DNA of 64,000 nt, from positions 165,696 through 229,695 of the forward strand of contig NZ_PQSU01000016.1 in NCBI RefSeq assembly GCF_002920615.1, in the 5' to 3' direction. The notes beneath the pieces were generated by a model. The model did no database searches and was not told the DNA's origin. It saw only the letters and a list, made by a program, of their open reading frames with translations. The position numbers and the translations under genes are program-made. Shown here piece by piece: positions 9,517 to 17,257 of the stretch (position 1 is its first letter; each line of letters opens with the position of its first letter). This stretch comes from Streptomyces sp. Ru62 (GTDB lineage Bacteria; Actinomycetota; Actinomycetes; Streptomycetales; Streptomycetaceae).

Positions 9517-10536
9517 ATGGAACTTCACGACGTCTGGTTCGTCCTGATCGCCGTCCTGTGGACCGGCTACTTCTTCCTGGAGGGCTTCGACTTCGGGGTC
9601 GGTATCCTCACCAAGCTGCTGGCCCGCACCCGGCCCGAGCGCCGGGTGCTGATCAACACCATCGGACCGGTCTGGGACGGCAACGAGGTGTGGCTGCTCA
9701 CCGCGGGCGGCGCGACCTTCGCCGCGTTCCCCGAGTGGTACGCCACCCTCTTCTCCGGCTTCTATCTGCCCCTGCTGCTCATCCTGGTCTGCCTGATCGT
9801 CCGGGGAGTCGCCTTCGAGTACCGGGCCAAGCGGCCGGAGGAGAACTGGCAGCGCAACTGGGAGACGGCGATCTTCTGGACCTCGCTGCTGCCGGCGTTC
9901 CTGTGGGGAGTGGCCTTCGGAAACATCGTGCGGGGGGTGAAGCTCGACCGGAACTTCGAGTACGTCGGCAACGTCTGGGACCTGCTCAACCCCTACGCCC
10001 TGCTCGGTGGCCTGGTGACGCTCACGCTGTTCACGTTCCACGGAGCGGTGTTCACCGCGCTCAAGACGGTCGGGGAGATCCGGGTGCGGGCCCGGAGGCT
10101 GGCCCGGTGGGTGGGTCTGATCGCGGCCGTCGTGGCGCTCGCCTTCCTGCTGTGGACGCAGGCCGACAGCGGTGACGGCAAGAGTCTGGTGGCTCTGATC
10201 GTGGCCGTCGTCGCCCTGACGGCGGCTCTCGTGACCAATCAGGCCGGGCGGGAGGGGTGGTCGTTCGCGCTGTCCGGCCTCACCATCGTGGCGGCCGTGG
10301 CGATGCTCTTCCTGTCGCTCTTCCCGAACGTCATGCCGTCCACCCTGAACGGGGACTGGAACCTGACGGTCACCAACGCCTCGTCGAGCCCGTACACCCT
10401 GAAGATCATGACGTGGTGCGCGGCGATCGCCACACCGCTCGTCCTGCTCTACCAGGGCTGGACCTACTGGGTTTTCCGTCAGCGGATCGGCACGCAGCAC
10501 ATCGCTCCTGACCCTGCGGTCGGCGCCGCGCACTGA
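9517..10536 (+). CDS. cydB: Cytochrome bd oxidase subunit II
   Basis: 339-residue partner of CydA with about eight to nine membrane helices. It begins ELHDVWFVLIAVLWTGYFFLEGFDFGVG, quoted in part as the CydB hallmark FFLEGFDFGVG, and has the WDGNEVWL block. A GAGGGA ribosome site precedes ATG 9517. The gene ends five bases before a 36-bp palindrome that contains a parS site and could act as terminator or attenuator before cydCD. Confidence 0.97.
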   Translation: MELHDVWFVLIAVLWTGYFFLEGFDFGVGILTKLLARTRPERRVLINTIGPVWDGNEVWLLTAGGATFAAFPEWYATLFSGFYLPLLLILVCLIVRGVAFEYRAKRPEENWQRNWETAIFWTSLLPAFLWGVAFGNIVRGVKLDRNFEYVGNVWDLLNPYALLGGLVTLTLFTFHGAVFTALKTVGEIRVRARRLARWVGLIAAVVALAFLLWTQADSGDGKSLVALIVAVVALTAALVTNQAGREGWSFALSGLTIVAAVAMLFLSLFPNVMPSTLNGDWNLTVTNASSSPYTLKIMTWCAAIATPLVLLYQGWTYWVFRQRIGTQHIAPDPAVGAAH

Positions 10537-10541
10537 GTTTG

Positions 10542-10577
10542 CCGAGGGTGCTGTTTCACGTGAAACAGCACCCTCGG
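10542..10577. terminator. 36-bp perfect palindrome after cydB containing parS
   Basis: Bases 10542-10559 and 10560-10577 are exact reverse complements, with GTTTCACGTGAAAC at the centre. As RNA it would form an 18-bp stem without a loop of its own, so the tip would open. It can serve as a cydB terminator and at DNA level as a ParB site. Confidence 0.6.
10552..10567. promoter_or_regulatory. parS site 1 (ParB binding, chromosome segregation)
   Basis: TGTTTCACGTGAAACA is identical to the bacterial parS consensus. ParB loads here and spreads to build the segregation complex with ParA. In Streptomyces such sites cluster within a few hundred kilobases of oriC. Confidence 0.9.
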
Positions 10578-10589
10578 TACCGAAGGGCA

Positions 10590-10605
10590 TGTTTCACGTG
10601 AAACC
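10590..10605. promoter_or_regulatory. parS site 2, overlapping the cydCD start
   Basis: TGTTTCACGTGAAACC contains the exact 14-bp core and lies 24 bases from site 1's end. It covers both candidate cydCD start codons (ATG 10589, GTG 10598), so ParB bound here would sit on the translation-initiation region. Confidence 0.88.
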
Positions 10606-13600
10606 AATCGATCCCCGCCTTCTGCGGTACGCCCGCGCCACCCGTCTCTTCCTCGTCGCGGTCATCGGCCTGGGCGCCGTCGGTGCCGGACTGGTCATCG
10701 CACAGGCCATGCTCGTCGCCGAGATCGTCGTCGGAGCGTTCCAGCACGGACAGTCGGTCGCCGAACTGCGCACTCCCCTGCTGCTGTTGGCCGCCGTGGC
10801 CGTGGGGCGATCGATGGTCGCGTGGCTCACCGAACTCGCGGCCCATCGTGCGAGCGCGGCCGTGAAGTCGGAGCTGCGCGGGCGGCTGCTCGACCGGGCG
10901 GCGGCGCTCGGTCCGGGGTGGCTGAGCGGTCAGCGGACCGGCTCGCTGGTCACCCTGGCCACGCGCGGGGTCGACGCCCTGGACGACTACTTCTCGCGCT
11001 ACCTGCCGCAGTTGGGGCTCGCCGTGGTCGTGCCCGTGGCGGTGCTGGCCCGGATCGTCACCGAGGACTGGGTGTCGGCGGCGATCATCGTCTGCACCCT
11101 GCCGCTGATCCCGGTCTTCATGATGCTGATCGGCTGGGCGACCCAGTCCCGGATGGAGCGGCAGTGGCGGTTGCTCTCCCGGCTGTCCGGCCACTTCCTG
11201 GACGTGGTCGCGGGACTGCCCACGCTGAAGGTGTTCGGCCGGGCCAAGGCGCAGGCGGAGTCCATCCGGCGGATCACCGGCGAGTACCGGCAGGCCACCC
11301 TGCGGACGCTGCGGATCGCCTTCCTGTCCTCGTTCGCGCTGGAGCTGCTGGCCACGCTGTCGGTCGCGCTGGTCGCCGTGACGATCGGGATGCGGCTCGT
11401 CCACGGAGACATGGATCTCTACATCGGTCTGGTGATCCTGGTGCTGGCGCCCGAGGCCTATCTGCCGCTGCGGCAGGTGGGTGCGCAGTACCACGCGGCG
11501 GCGGAGGGGCTCGCGGCGGCGGAGGAGATCTTCAGCGTGCTGGAGACGGTGGTGCCGGAGTCGGGTACCGGTGCGGTGCCGGCGGGGCCGGTGGGTGGTG
11601 TGGCCTTCGAGGGGGTCAGCGTTCGGTATCCGGGGCGGTCCTCGGACGCGGTGACCGGTGTGTCGTTCACCGTCGAGCCCGGCGAGACCGTCGCGCTGGT
11701 CGGGCCGAGCGGGGTGGGCAAGTCGACGCTGCTGAGCGTGTTGCTGGGGTTCGTACGGCCCACCGAGGGGCGGGTGCGGATCGGGGGCGCGGATCTCGCC
11801 GGACTGGATCTGGCGGAGTGGCGGTCGCGGGTCGCTTGGGTGCCGCAGAGGCCGCATCTGTACGCCGGGACGATCGCGGAGAACGTGCGGCTGGCTCGGC
11901 CTGACGCCGATGACGGTGCCGTGCGGCGGGCGCTGCGGGACGCGGGGGCGTGGGAGTTCGTGGCGGCGCTGCCGGAGGGGGTCGACACCGTGCTCGGGGA
12001 GGACGGGGCGGGGTTGTCGGCGGGGCAGCGGCAGCGGTTGGCGTTGGCTCGGGCGTTTCTCGCTGATCGGCCTGTGCTGTTGCTGGATGAGCCGACGGCT
12101 GCGTTGGACGGGGGGACCGAGGGGGAGGTCGTTGCCGCGGTGCGGAGGCTTGCCGCTGGGCGGACCGTGGTGCTTGTCGTGCATCGGCCCGCGTTGTTGG
12201 GGGTGGCTGACCGGGTGGTACGGCTGGGGGGTGCGGCTTCTGTGCCGTCCCCGGGTTGTGGTGGGCCCACCAGGGGGCTCCGCCCCCTGGACCCCCGCCC
12301 TCGCCCACCCGCCACCCGACTCGGTCGGCTGGAAGGCGAGCCGGCGGAGGCCCGGCTCGGTGGGCCGGTGGGGGCTGGGCTCGGTCGGCTGGATGGTGGG
12401 CCGGTGGGGGATCGGCTCGGTGGGCTGGAGGGTGAGCCGACGGGGGTCCGGCTCGGTGGGCTGGTGCGGGCTGGGCTCGGTCGGCTCGGAGGTGGGCCGA
12501 CGGGGGCTCGGGACGGTGGGCTGGAGGCGCGGCCGGTCGGGGGGCGGGTCGGGCGGCTGGAGGGTGGGTCGGAGGAGCGGGTCGGGGGTGGCGTGCTGCG
12601 GCGGGTCCGGGGGATGGGTGGGAACAGGCGGGGGCGGTTGGCCGGGGCCCTGGGGCTGGGGAGCCTTGCCCTGGGGAGTGCCGTGGGGCTCATGGCCACC
12701 TCCGGCTGGCTCATCTCGCGGGCCTCTCAGCAGCCCCCGGTGCTGTACCTGATGGTGGCCGTGACCGCGACCCGCGCGTTCGGGATCGGGCGCGCCGTCT
12801 TCCGGTATGCCGAGCGGCTGGTGTCGCACGACGCCGTGCTGCGGATGCTGGCCGACACCCGGGTCGCGGTGTACCGGCGGCTGGAGCGCCTGGCCCCCGC
12901 CGGACTGCGCGGCGCCCGGCGCGGTGATCTGCTCACCCGGCTGGTCGCCGACGTGGACGCGTTGCAGGACTACTGGCTGCGCTGGCTGCTGCCCGCCGGA
13001 GTGGCCCTCACCGTGTCCGCCGCCTCCGTCGGCTTCACGGCCTGGCTGCTGCCCGAGGCCGGTGCCGTCCTCGCGGCGGGCCTGCTGGCCGCCGGTGCCG
13101 GTGTCCCCCTGCTGACCGCGACCGCGGCGCGGCGGACCGAGCGGCGGCTGGCGCCCGCCCGGGGAGTGCTCGCGACCCGTGTGGCCGACCTGCTCACTGG
13201 CACGGCCGAGCTGACCGTCGCCGGTGCGCTGCCGGCCCGTACGGACGCGGCCCGGCGGGCCGACGGCACCCTGACGCGGATCGCCGCGCGCACAGCCGCC
13301 GTCACCGGGCTCGGGGACGGGCTCACCGCACTCGTCTCCGGGCTGACCGTCACGGCCACCGCGGCGTTCGGCGCCCAGGCGGTGGCGGCCGGCCGGCTGA
13401 GCGGCGTGGCGATGGCCGTGGTCGTCCTGACCCCCCTGGCCGCCTTCGAGGCCGTACTGGGACTGCCGCTCGCCGCGCGGTACCGGCAGCGGGTGCGGCG
13501 CAGCGCGGAGCGGGTGTACGAGGTCCTGGACGCGCCCGTGCGCGAGCCCGTCTCACCCCGGGAGGCGCCCGCCTCGCCGTTCCCGGTGGTCGTCAAGGGC

Positions 13601-14329
13601 GTGGGCGCGCGGTACGCGGGGCAGCGGCGGGAGGCGCTCGCCGGGCTGGACCTGACGCTGGAGGAGGGGCGCCGGGTCGCGGTGGTGGGGGCGTCCGGTT
13701 CCGGGAAGACGACCCTCGCCCAGGTGCTGCTGCGGTTCCTCGACCCGGCGGCGGGCTCGTACACGCTCGCCGGTGTGGACGCCTGCGCGCTGGACGGTGA
13801 CGACGTACGGCGGTTCGTCGGGCTGTGCGCGCAGGACGCGCATCTCTTCGACAGCTCGGTGCGCGAGAACCTGCTCCTCGCCAGGAAGGACGCCGACGAG
13901 GCCGAGCTGCGCGGGGCACTGGGCCGGGCCCGGCTGCTGGACTGGGTGGACGCGCTGCCCGACGGCCTGGACACGCTCGTCGGCGAACACGGGGCGCGGC
14001 TGTCCGGCGGACAACGGCAGCGGCTGGCGCTGGCACGCGCGCTGCTTGCCGGTTTCCCCGTGCTGGTCCTGGACGAGCCTGCCGAGCACCTCGATCTGCC
14101 GACGGCGGATGCGCTCACCGCCGATCTGCTGGCCGCGACGGAGGGCCGTACGACGCTGCTGATCACCCACCGGCTGGCGGGACTCGACGCGGTGGACGAG
14201 GTGATCGTGCTCGACGCCGGCCGGGTGGTGCAGCGAGGGCCGTACGAGCGGCTGATCACCGAGGACGGGCCGCTGCGGGAGATGGCACGCCGGGAGGCCG
14301 AGGCGGAGTCGCTGGTGGGGGTGGGCTGA
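10598..14329 (+). CDS. cydCD: Fused CydC-CydD ABC transporter for cytochrome bd assembly
   Basis: 1243-residue fusion of two ABC half-transporters; CydDC exports reductant (glutathione/cysteine-type thiols in E. coli, heme also proposed) needed for cytochrome bd maturation. The first half has six membrane helices, Walker A GPSGVGKST, signature LSAGQRQRLALARA and Walker B VLLLDEPTAAL. The second half has helices, Walker A GASGSGKTT, signature LSGGQRQRLALARA and Walker B VLVLDEPAEHL. GTG 10598 is preferred because GAAGGG lies ~10 bases upstream; ATG 10589 would have it too close. The ~110-residue linker (12240-12600) is unusual: a hairpin-like segment then a degenerate 12/8-residue repeat rich in Gly, Leu and Arg. 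Fusion of cydC and cydD is normal in actinobacteria; the repeat is not a feature I know from the family. Confidence 0.95.
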   Translation: MKPIDPRLLRYARATRLFLVAVIGLGAVGAGLVIAQAMLVAEIVVGAFQHGQSVAELRTPLLLLAAVAVGRSMVAWLTELAAHRASAAVKSELRGRLLDRAAALGPGWLSGQRTGSLVTLATRGVDALDDYFSRYLPQLGLAVVVPVAVLARIVTEDWVSAAIIVCTLPLIPVFMMLIGWATQSRMERQWRLLSRLSGHFLDVVAGLPTLKVFGRAKAQAESIRRITGEYRQATLRTLRIAFLSSFALELLATLSVALVAVTIGMRLVHGDMDLYIGLVILVLAPEAYLPLRQVGAQYHAAAEGLAAAEEIFSVLETVVPESGTGAVPAGPVGGVAFEGVSVRYPGRSSDAVTGVSFTVEPGETVALVGPSGVGKSTLLSVLLGFVRPTEGRVRIGGADLAGLDLAEWRSRVAWVPQRPHLYAGTIAENVRLARPDADDGAVRRALRDAGAWEFVAALPEGVDTVLGEDGAGLSAGQRQRLALARAFLADRPVLLLDEPTAALDGGTEGEVVAAVRRLAAGRTVVLVVHRPALLGVADRVVRLGGAASVPSPGCGGPTRGLRPLDPRPRPPATRLGRLEGEPAEARLGGPVGAGLGRLDGGPVGDRLGGLEGEPTGVRLGGLVRAGLGRLGGGPTGARDGGLEARPVGGRVGRLEGGSEERVGGGVLRRVRGMGGNRRGRLAGALGLGSLALGSAVGLMATSGWLISRASQQPPVLYLMVAVTATRAFGIGRAVFRYAERLVSHDAVLRMLADTRVAVYRRLERLAPAGLRGARRGDLLTRLVADVDALQDYWLRWLLPAGVALTVSAASVGFTAWLLPEAGAVLAAGLLAAGAGVPLLTATAARRTERRLAPARGVLATRVADLLTGTAELTVAGALPARTDAARRADGTLTRIAARTAAVTGLGDGLTALVSGLTVTATAAFGAQAVAAGRLSGVAMAVVVLTPLAAFEAVLGLPLAARYRQRVRRSAERVYEVLDAPVREPVSPREAPASPFPVVVKGVGARYAGQRREALAGLDLTLEEGRRVAVVGASGSGKTTLAQVLLRFLDPAAGSYTLAGVDACALDGDDVRRFVGLCAQDAHLFDSSVRENLLLARKDADEAELRGALGRARLLDWVDALPDGLDTLVGEHGARLSGGQRQRLALARALLAGFPVLVLDEPAEHLDLPTADALTADLLAATEGRTTLLITHRLAGLDAVDEVIVLDAGRVVQRGPYERLITEDGPLREMARREAEAESLVGVG
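12270..12290. repeat. In-frame intergenic-type palindrome inside cydCD
   Basis: Nine-base arms CCAGGGGGC and GCCCCCTGG around a three-base loop. The GGGGGCTCCGCCCCC motif is widespread between streptomycete genes, but here it is translated in the CydCD linker (PTRGLRPLDP). It directly precedes the tandem repeat. Confidence 0.6.
12320..12580 (+). repeat. Degenerate tandem repeat encoding the CydCD linker
   Basis: Units of 36 and 24 bases, most starting CTCGG, run in the order 36-24-36-36-24-36-36-36 with substitutions. At protein level they read like LGGLEGEPTGVR (12 residues) or LGGLVRAG (8 residues). All unit lengths are multiples of 12 bases, so the frame is kept. Confidence 0.8.
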
Positions 14330-14511
14330 GCGCTCGTCGACGGCGCCGCCCCGCGGGCCCGGGCGGGGCACCGGCGCCCCGGCCGCTCCGACCGGCCCAC
14401 CAGCGTGGCGGGGTCTCGGGGCCCGACCCGCCGCTCCAGAGAGCCCCTGCCACAGGGAGACGTTCGGCCGGGGCCACCGGTGTGGCAGGCCACCGTGACC
14501 CGCGCGGAGCG

Positions 14512-15384
14512 CTACCGCACCCGGTCGGCGAGCAGGTGCTCGATCACCACCGCCACGCCGTCGTCGTTGTTGGCGACCGTGCGGCCCGACGCGGCGGCGA
14601 TGACGTCGGGGTGGGCGTTGCCCATCGCGTAGGACTGGCCGGCCCAGGTCAGCATCTCGACGTCGTTGGGCATGTCCCCGAAGGCCACGACCTCCTCGTG
14701 CGAGATGCCGCGTTCGGCGCAGCACAGCGCGAGGGTGCTGGCCTTGGAGACGCCAGGGCCGCTGAGTTCCAGCAGGGCGCTGGGGCTGGAACGGGTGACG
14801 TTGGCGTGCTCGCCGACGGCCAGCCGGGCGAGGGTGAGGAACGCGTCGGGGTCGAGGGACGGGTGGTAGGCGAGGATCTTGAGCACGGGCTGGTCGGCGT
14901 CGGGACCGTCGGGTGCGAGCAGCTTCTCGGCGGGCAGGAGGTGGTCGGGTATCTCCATGTGCAGCTTGGGATAGTCCGGCTCCTGGTGGAAGCCGTACGT
15001 CTGCTCGACCGCGAACACCGTGCCCGGCGCTGCCTCGCGCAGCAGCTGTACGGCCTTCAGGGCGTTGTCCCGGGCCAGCTCGCGGACCTTCACGAACCGG
15101 TGGGCGCCGGGGCCGCCGTGCAGGTCGACCACGGCGGCGCCGTTGCCGCAGATCGCCAGGCCGTGGCCGTGGACGTGGTCGCTGACCACGTCCATCCAGC
15201 GGGCCGGCCGGCCCGTGACGAAGAAGACCTCGATCCCGGCCTCCTCGGCGGCGGCCAGCGCGGCGACGGTCCGTGGGGAGACCGACTTGTCGTCGCGCAG
15301 CAGAGTGCCGTCCAGGTCGGTGGCGATCAGCCGCGGTGGCAGGGCGGCGGCAGGGGTCCCGGGCTGTCTGGTCGCAGAGGTCAC
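14512..15384 (-). CDS. Cof-type HAD-family hydrolase
   Basis: About 290 residues. HAD motif I DLDGTLL with the nucleophilic and acid/base aspartates is at the N terminus, motif II is FVTGR, and motif IV is FGDMPNDVEM. The C2-type cap typical of Cof/YidA sugar-phosphate phosphatases lies between. It is cytosolic; the substrate is unknown. GTG 15384 has a GGTGAGAA ribosome site; an upstream frame to 15432 is less likely. It is paralogous to the HAD gene at 24573. The 180-base gap to cydCD on its left holds only a GC-rich hairpin-prone stretch. Confidence 0.9.
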   Translation of the reverse strand: MTSATRQPGTPAAALPPRLIATDLDGTLLRDDKSVSPRTVAALAAAEEAGIEVFFVTGRPARWMDVVSDHVHGHGLAICGNGAAVVDLHGGPGAHRFVKVRELARDNALKAVQLLREAAPGTVFAVEQTYGFHQEPDYPKLHMEIPDHLLPAEKLLAPDGPDADQPVLKILAYHPSLDPDAFLTLARLAVGEHANVTRSSPSALLELSGPGVSKASTLALCCAERGISHEEVVAFGDMPNDVEMLTWAGQSYAMGNAHPDVIAAASGRTVANNDDGVAVVIEHLLADRVR

Positions 15385-15486
15385 CGGGCCATTCTCACCC
15401 AGGCCTCCGCACGGCCGTGCGGGAGTCCGCACAGATGAGACGCAGGCGACGCTCGGCGCGGCCGGTGCGGAGGGCTGGTTCCGGGG

Positions 15487-16389
15487 TCAGTCCAGCTGGG
15501 CGAGGGCTTCCATGGCGATCCGCTCGAAGACCTTCTCATCGGCGGCGAAAACGGAGTCCGGGATCGGCCAGTGGATCACGATCTCGGTGAAGCCCAGTTC
15601 CTGGTGACGGCCGGCGAAGTCCACGAAGGCGTCCAGGGACGCGAGCGGCCGGCCGCGGTCCGGGGTGAAGCCGGTGAGCAGGACCTTGTCCAGTTCGGCG
15701 ATGTCCCGCCCGGCGGCCGCGCACGCCTCGGTCAGCTTGCCGATCTGGCCGCGCAGGGCAGCGACGGACTGCTCCGGCGTACCCGTCTCGTACAGCTTCG
15801 GGTCGCCGGTGGTCACCCACGCCTGGCCGTACCGCGCGGCGAGCCTCAGGCCGCGTGGGCCGGTGGCCGCCACCGCGAACGGCAGCCGGGGCCGCTGCAC
15901 ACAGCCCGGGATGTTCCGGGCCTCGTGCGCCGAGTAGAAGCGGCCCTCGGAGGACACCGCGTCCTCGGTGAGGAGCCGGTCGAGCAGGGGCACGAACTCG
16001 GCGAACCGGTCGGCGCGCTCGCGCGGGCTCCACGGTTCCTGGCCGAGGGCGGTGGCGTCGAACCCGGTGCCGCCCGCGCCGATGCCGAGGGTGACCCGGC
16101 CGCCGGAGATGTCGTCCAGCGAGACGAGTTCCTTGGCGAGGGTCACCGGGTGGCGGAAGTTCGGCGACGTGACCAGCGTGCCGAGGCGAAGCCGGTCGGT
16201 GGCCGCCGCGGCCGCCGTCAGCGTCGGGATCGCACCGAACCAGGGGCCGTCACGGAAGCTGCGCCAGGACAGGTGGTCGTAGGTGTACGCCGTGTGGAAG
16301 CCGAGCTGCTCGGCGCGTACCCAGGCCGAACGGCCACCCTCGTGCCAGCGGCGGTACGGCAGGATCACGGTGCTCAGACGCAGACTCAT
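15487..16389 (-). CDS. LLM-class (F420-dependent) oxidoreductase
   Basis: 300-residue TIM-barrel protein of the bacterial luciferase-like superfamily. Features include the N-terminal strand LRLSTVILPYRRW, RLRLGTLVTSPNFRHP, DDISGGRVTLGIGAGG and PFAVAATGPRGL. In actinobacteria most such proteins use coenzyme F420, but FMN use cannot be excluded. ATG 16389 aligns with the first family strand; the longer frame to 16419 adds only a short unconserved tail. No operon partner is evident. Confidence 0.85.
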   Translation of the reverse strand: MSLRLSTVILPYRRWHEGGRSAWVRAEQLGFHTAYTYDHLSWRSFRDGPWFGAIPTLTAAAAATDRLRLGTLVTSPNFRHPVTLAKELVSLDDISGGRVTLGIGAGGTGFDATALGQEPWSPRERADRFAEFVPLLDRLLTEDAVSSEGRFYSAHEARNIPGCVQRPRLPFAVAATGPRGLRLAARYGQAWVTTGDPKLYETGTPEQSVAALRGQIGKLTEACAAAGRDIAELDKVLLTGFTPDRGRPLASLDAFVDFAGRHQELGFTEIVIHWPIPDSVFAADEKVFERIAMEALAQLD

Positions 16390-16457
16390 GCGTCCGAGCG
16401 TAAGCGGCCCCCTCGGCAACGGACGAAACGGTCACCGTGTGCGGTCCGGCGGCCACG

Positions 16458-16489
16458 GAGTGGTCACCGAGTGGTCACCGAGTGGTGGG
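16458..16489. repeat. Short tandem repeat between LLM gene and kptA
   Basis: GAGTGGTCACC occurs twice in a row (16458-16468, 16469-16479) followed by a partial third copy GAGTGGTGGG. It lies in the 180-base gap and is followed by two imperfect GGCCGGCCAC copies at 16501 and 16529. No function is evident. Confidence 0.6.
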
Positions 16490-16571
16490 ACCCATGTGCC
16501 GGCCGGCCACTGGGTGTTCTCTGTGCTGGCCGGCCACCGTGTGTTCCCGGTGTCCGCCCGCCGCGCAGTGC

Positions 16572-17120
16572 TCAGTGCGGGCCGGGGAAGCGCAGGTAGC
16601 GCGGCGGGACGGTCGCGGTCAGCCAGACGCCGTTGGCGCTGATGTGGAACACATGGCCGTCGCGGTGCATCGCGCCGGAGTCCACGGACAGCACCACGGG
16701 CCTGCCCCGGCGGGCGCCGACACGGGTCGCGGTCTCCCGGTCGGCGGAGAGGTGCACGGCGTGCCGGTTCATGGGACGCAGGCCCTCCGCGCGAATCGCG
16801 TCCAGGTGGCGGGCGACCGTGCCGTGGTACAGGTACGGCGGTGGGGCCACCGGGGGCAGACCGAGGTCGACCTCGATGCTGTGACCCTGACTGGCGCGGA
16901 TCCTGCCGTTCTCGACGGCGAAACGCCGTTTGTCGTTGGCGGCGACGACGTGATCGAGCTCCGCGCGGCTGAACGGGAACCCGTGGGCGGCGGCCGCGGC
17001 GATCAGTGTGTCGATCTCCACCCAGCCGCCGGGGTCCGGCGTGAGCCCGATCCTCCCGGGCTGGTGCCGCAGGTGTCTGGAGAGGTACTTCGACACCTTC
17101 ACGGTGCGGCGTTCGTCCAT
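16572..17120 (-). CDS. kptA: RNA 2'-phosphotransferase, Tpt1/KptA family
   Basis: 182 residues. KptA transfers a 2'-phosphate from RNA to NAD+, a step known from eukaryotic tRNA splicing; its bacterial role is unresolved. Family blocks are clear: VSKYLSRHLRHQP (catalytic Arg/His), the winged-helix GGWVEIDTLI, ASQGHSI, YLYHGTVARHLDAI and HLSADRETA. ATG 17120 is chosen because the family begins close to the LSRHLRH block; GTG 17144 is in frame but without a ribosome site. The upstream gap contains DnaA boxes. Confidence 0.93.
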   Translation of the reverse strand: MDERRTVKVSKYLSRHLRHQPGRIGLTPDPGGWVEIDTLIAAAAAHGFPFSRAELDHVVAANDKRRFAVENGRIRASQGHSIEVDLGLPPVAPPPYLYHGTVARHLDAIRAEGLRPMNRHAVHLSADRETATRVGARRGRPVVLSVDSGAMHRDGHVFHISANGVWLTATVPPRYLRFPGPH

Positions 17121-17175
17121 GGGTCCAGCGTGCGGGAGAGACACGGATCACGCAGCTTGTTTTCACTCCGAGGTT

Positions 17176-17230
17176 TGATCCACAACCAAGTGCGGTTATC
17201 CACAGGCGGATTGATTGAAGATGTGGACAA
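17176..17230. promoter_or_regulatory. Cluster of three DnaA-box-like sites
   Basis: TGATCCACA at 17176-17184 (one mismatch), TTATCCACA at 17196-17204 (perfect) and TTGTCCACA on the minus strand at 17222-17230 (the preferred streptomycete box). They lie between the kptA start and the end of the next gene. Confidence 0.7.
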
Positions 17231-17257
17231 CTGCCGTGCGCTGTGCGGCCTTTCGCG

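Noticed and set aside
7906..10590. 894-residue minus-strand open frame across cydA and cydB
   Set aside because: Antisense shadow of certain genes; composition is typical of mirrored high-GC codons (Gln/Glu/Asp/Gly/His repeats).
10556..12829. 757-residue minus-strand frame inside cydCD
   Set aside because: Antisense of the first ABC half and the repeat linker; no motif or ribosome site.
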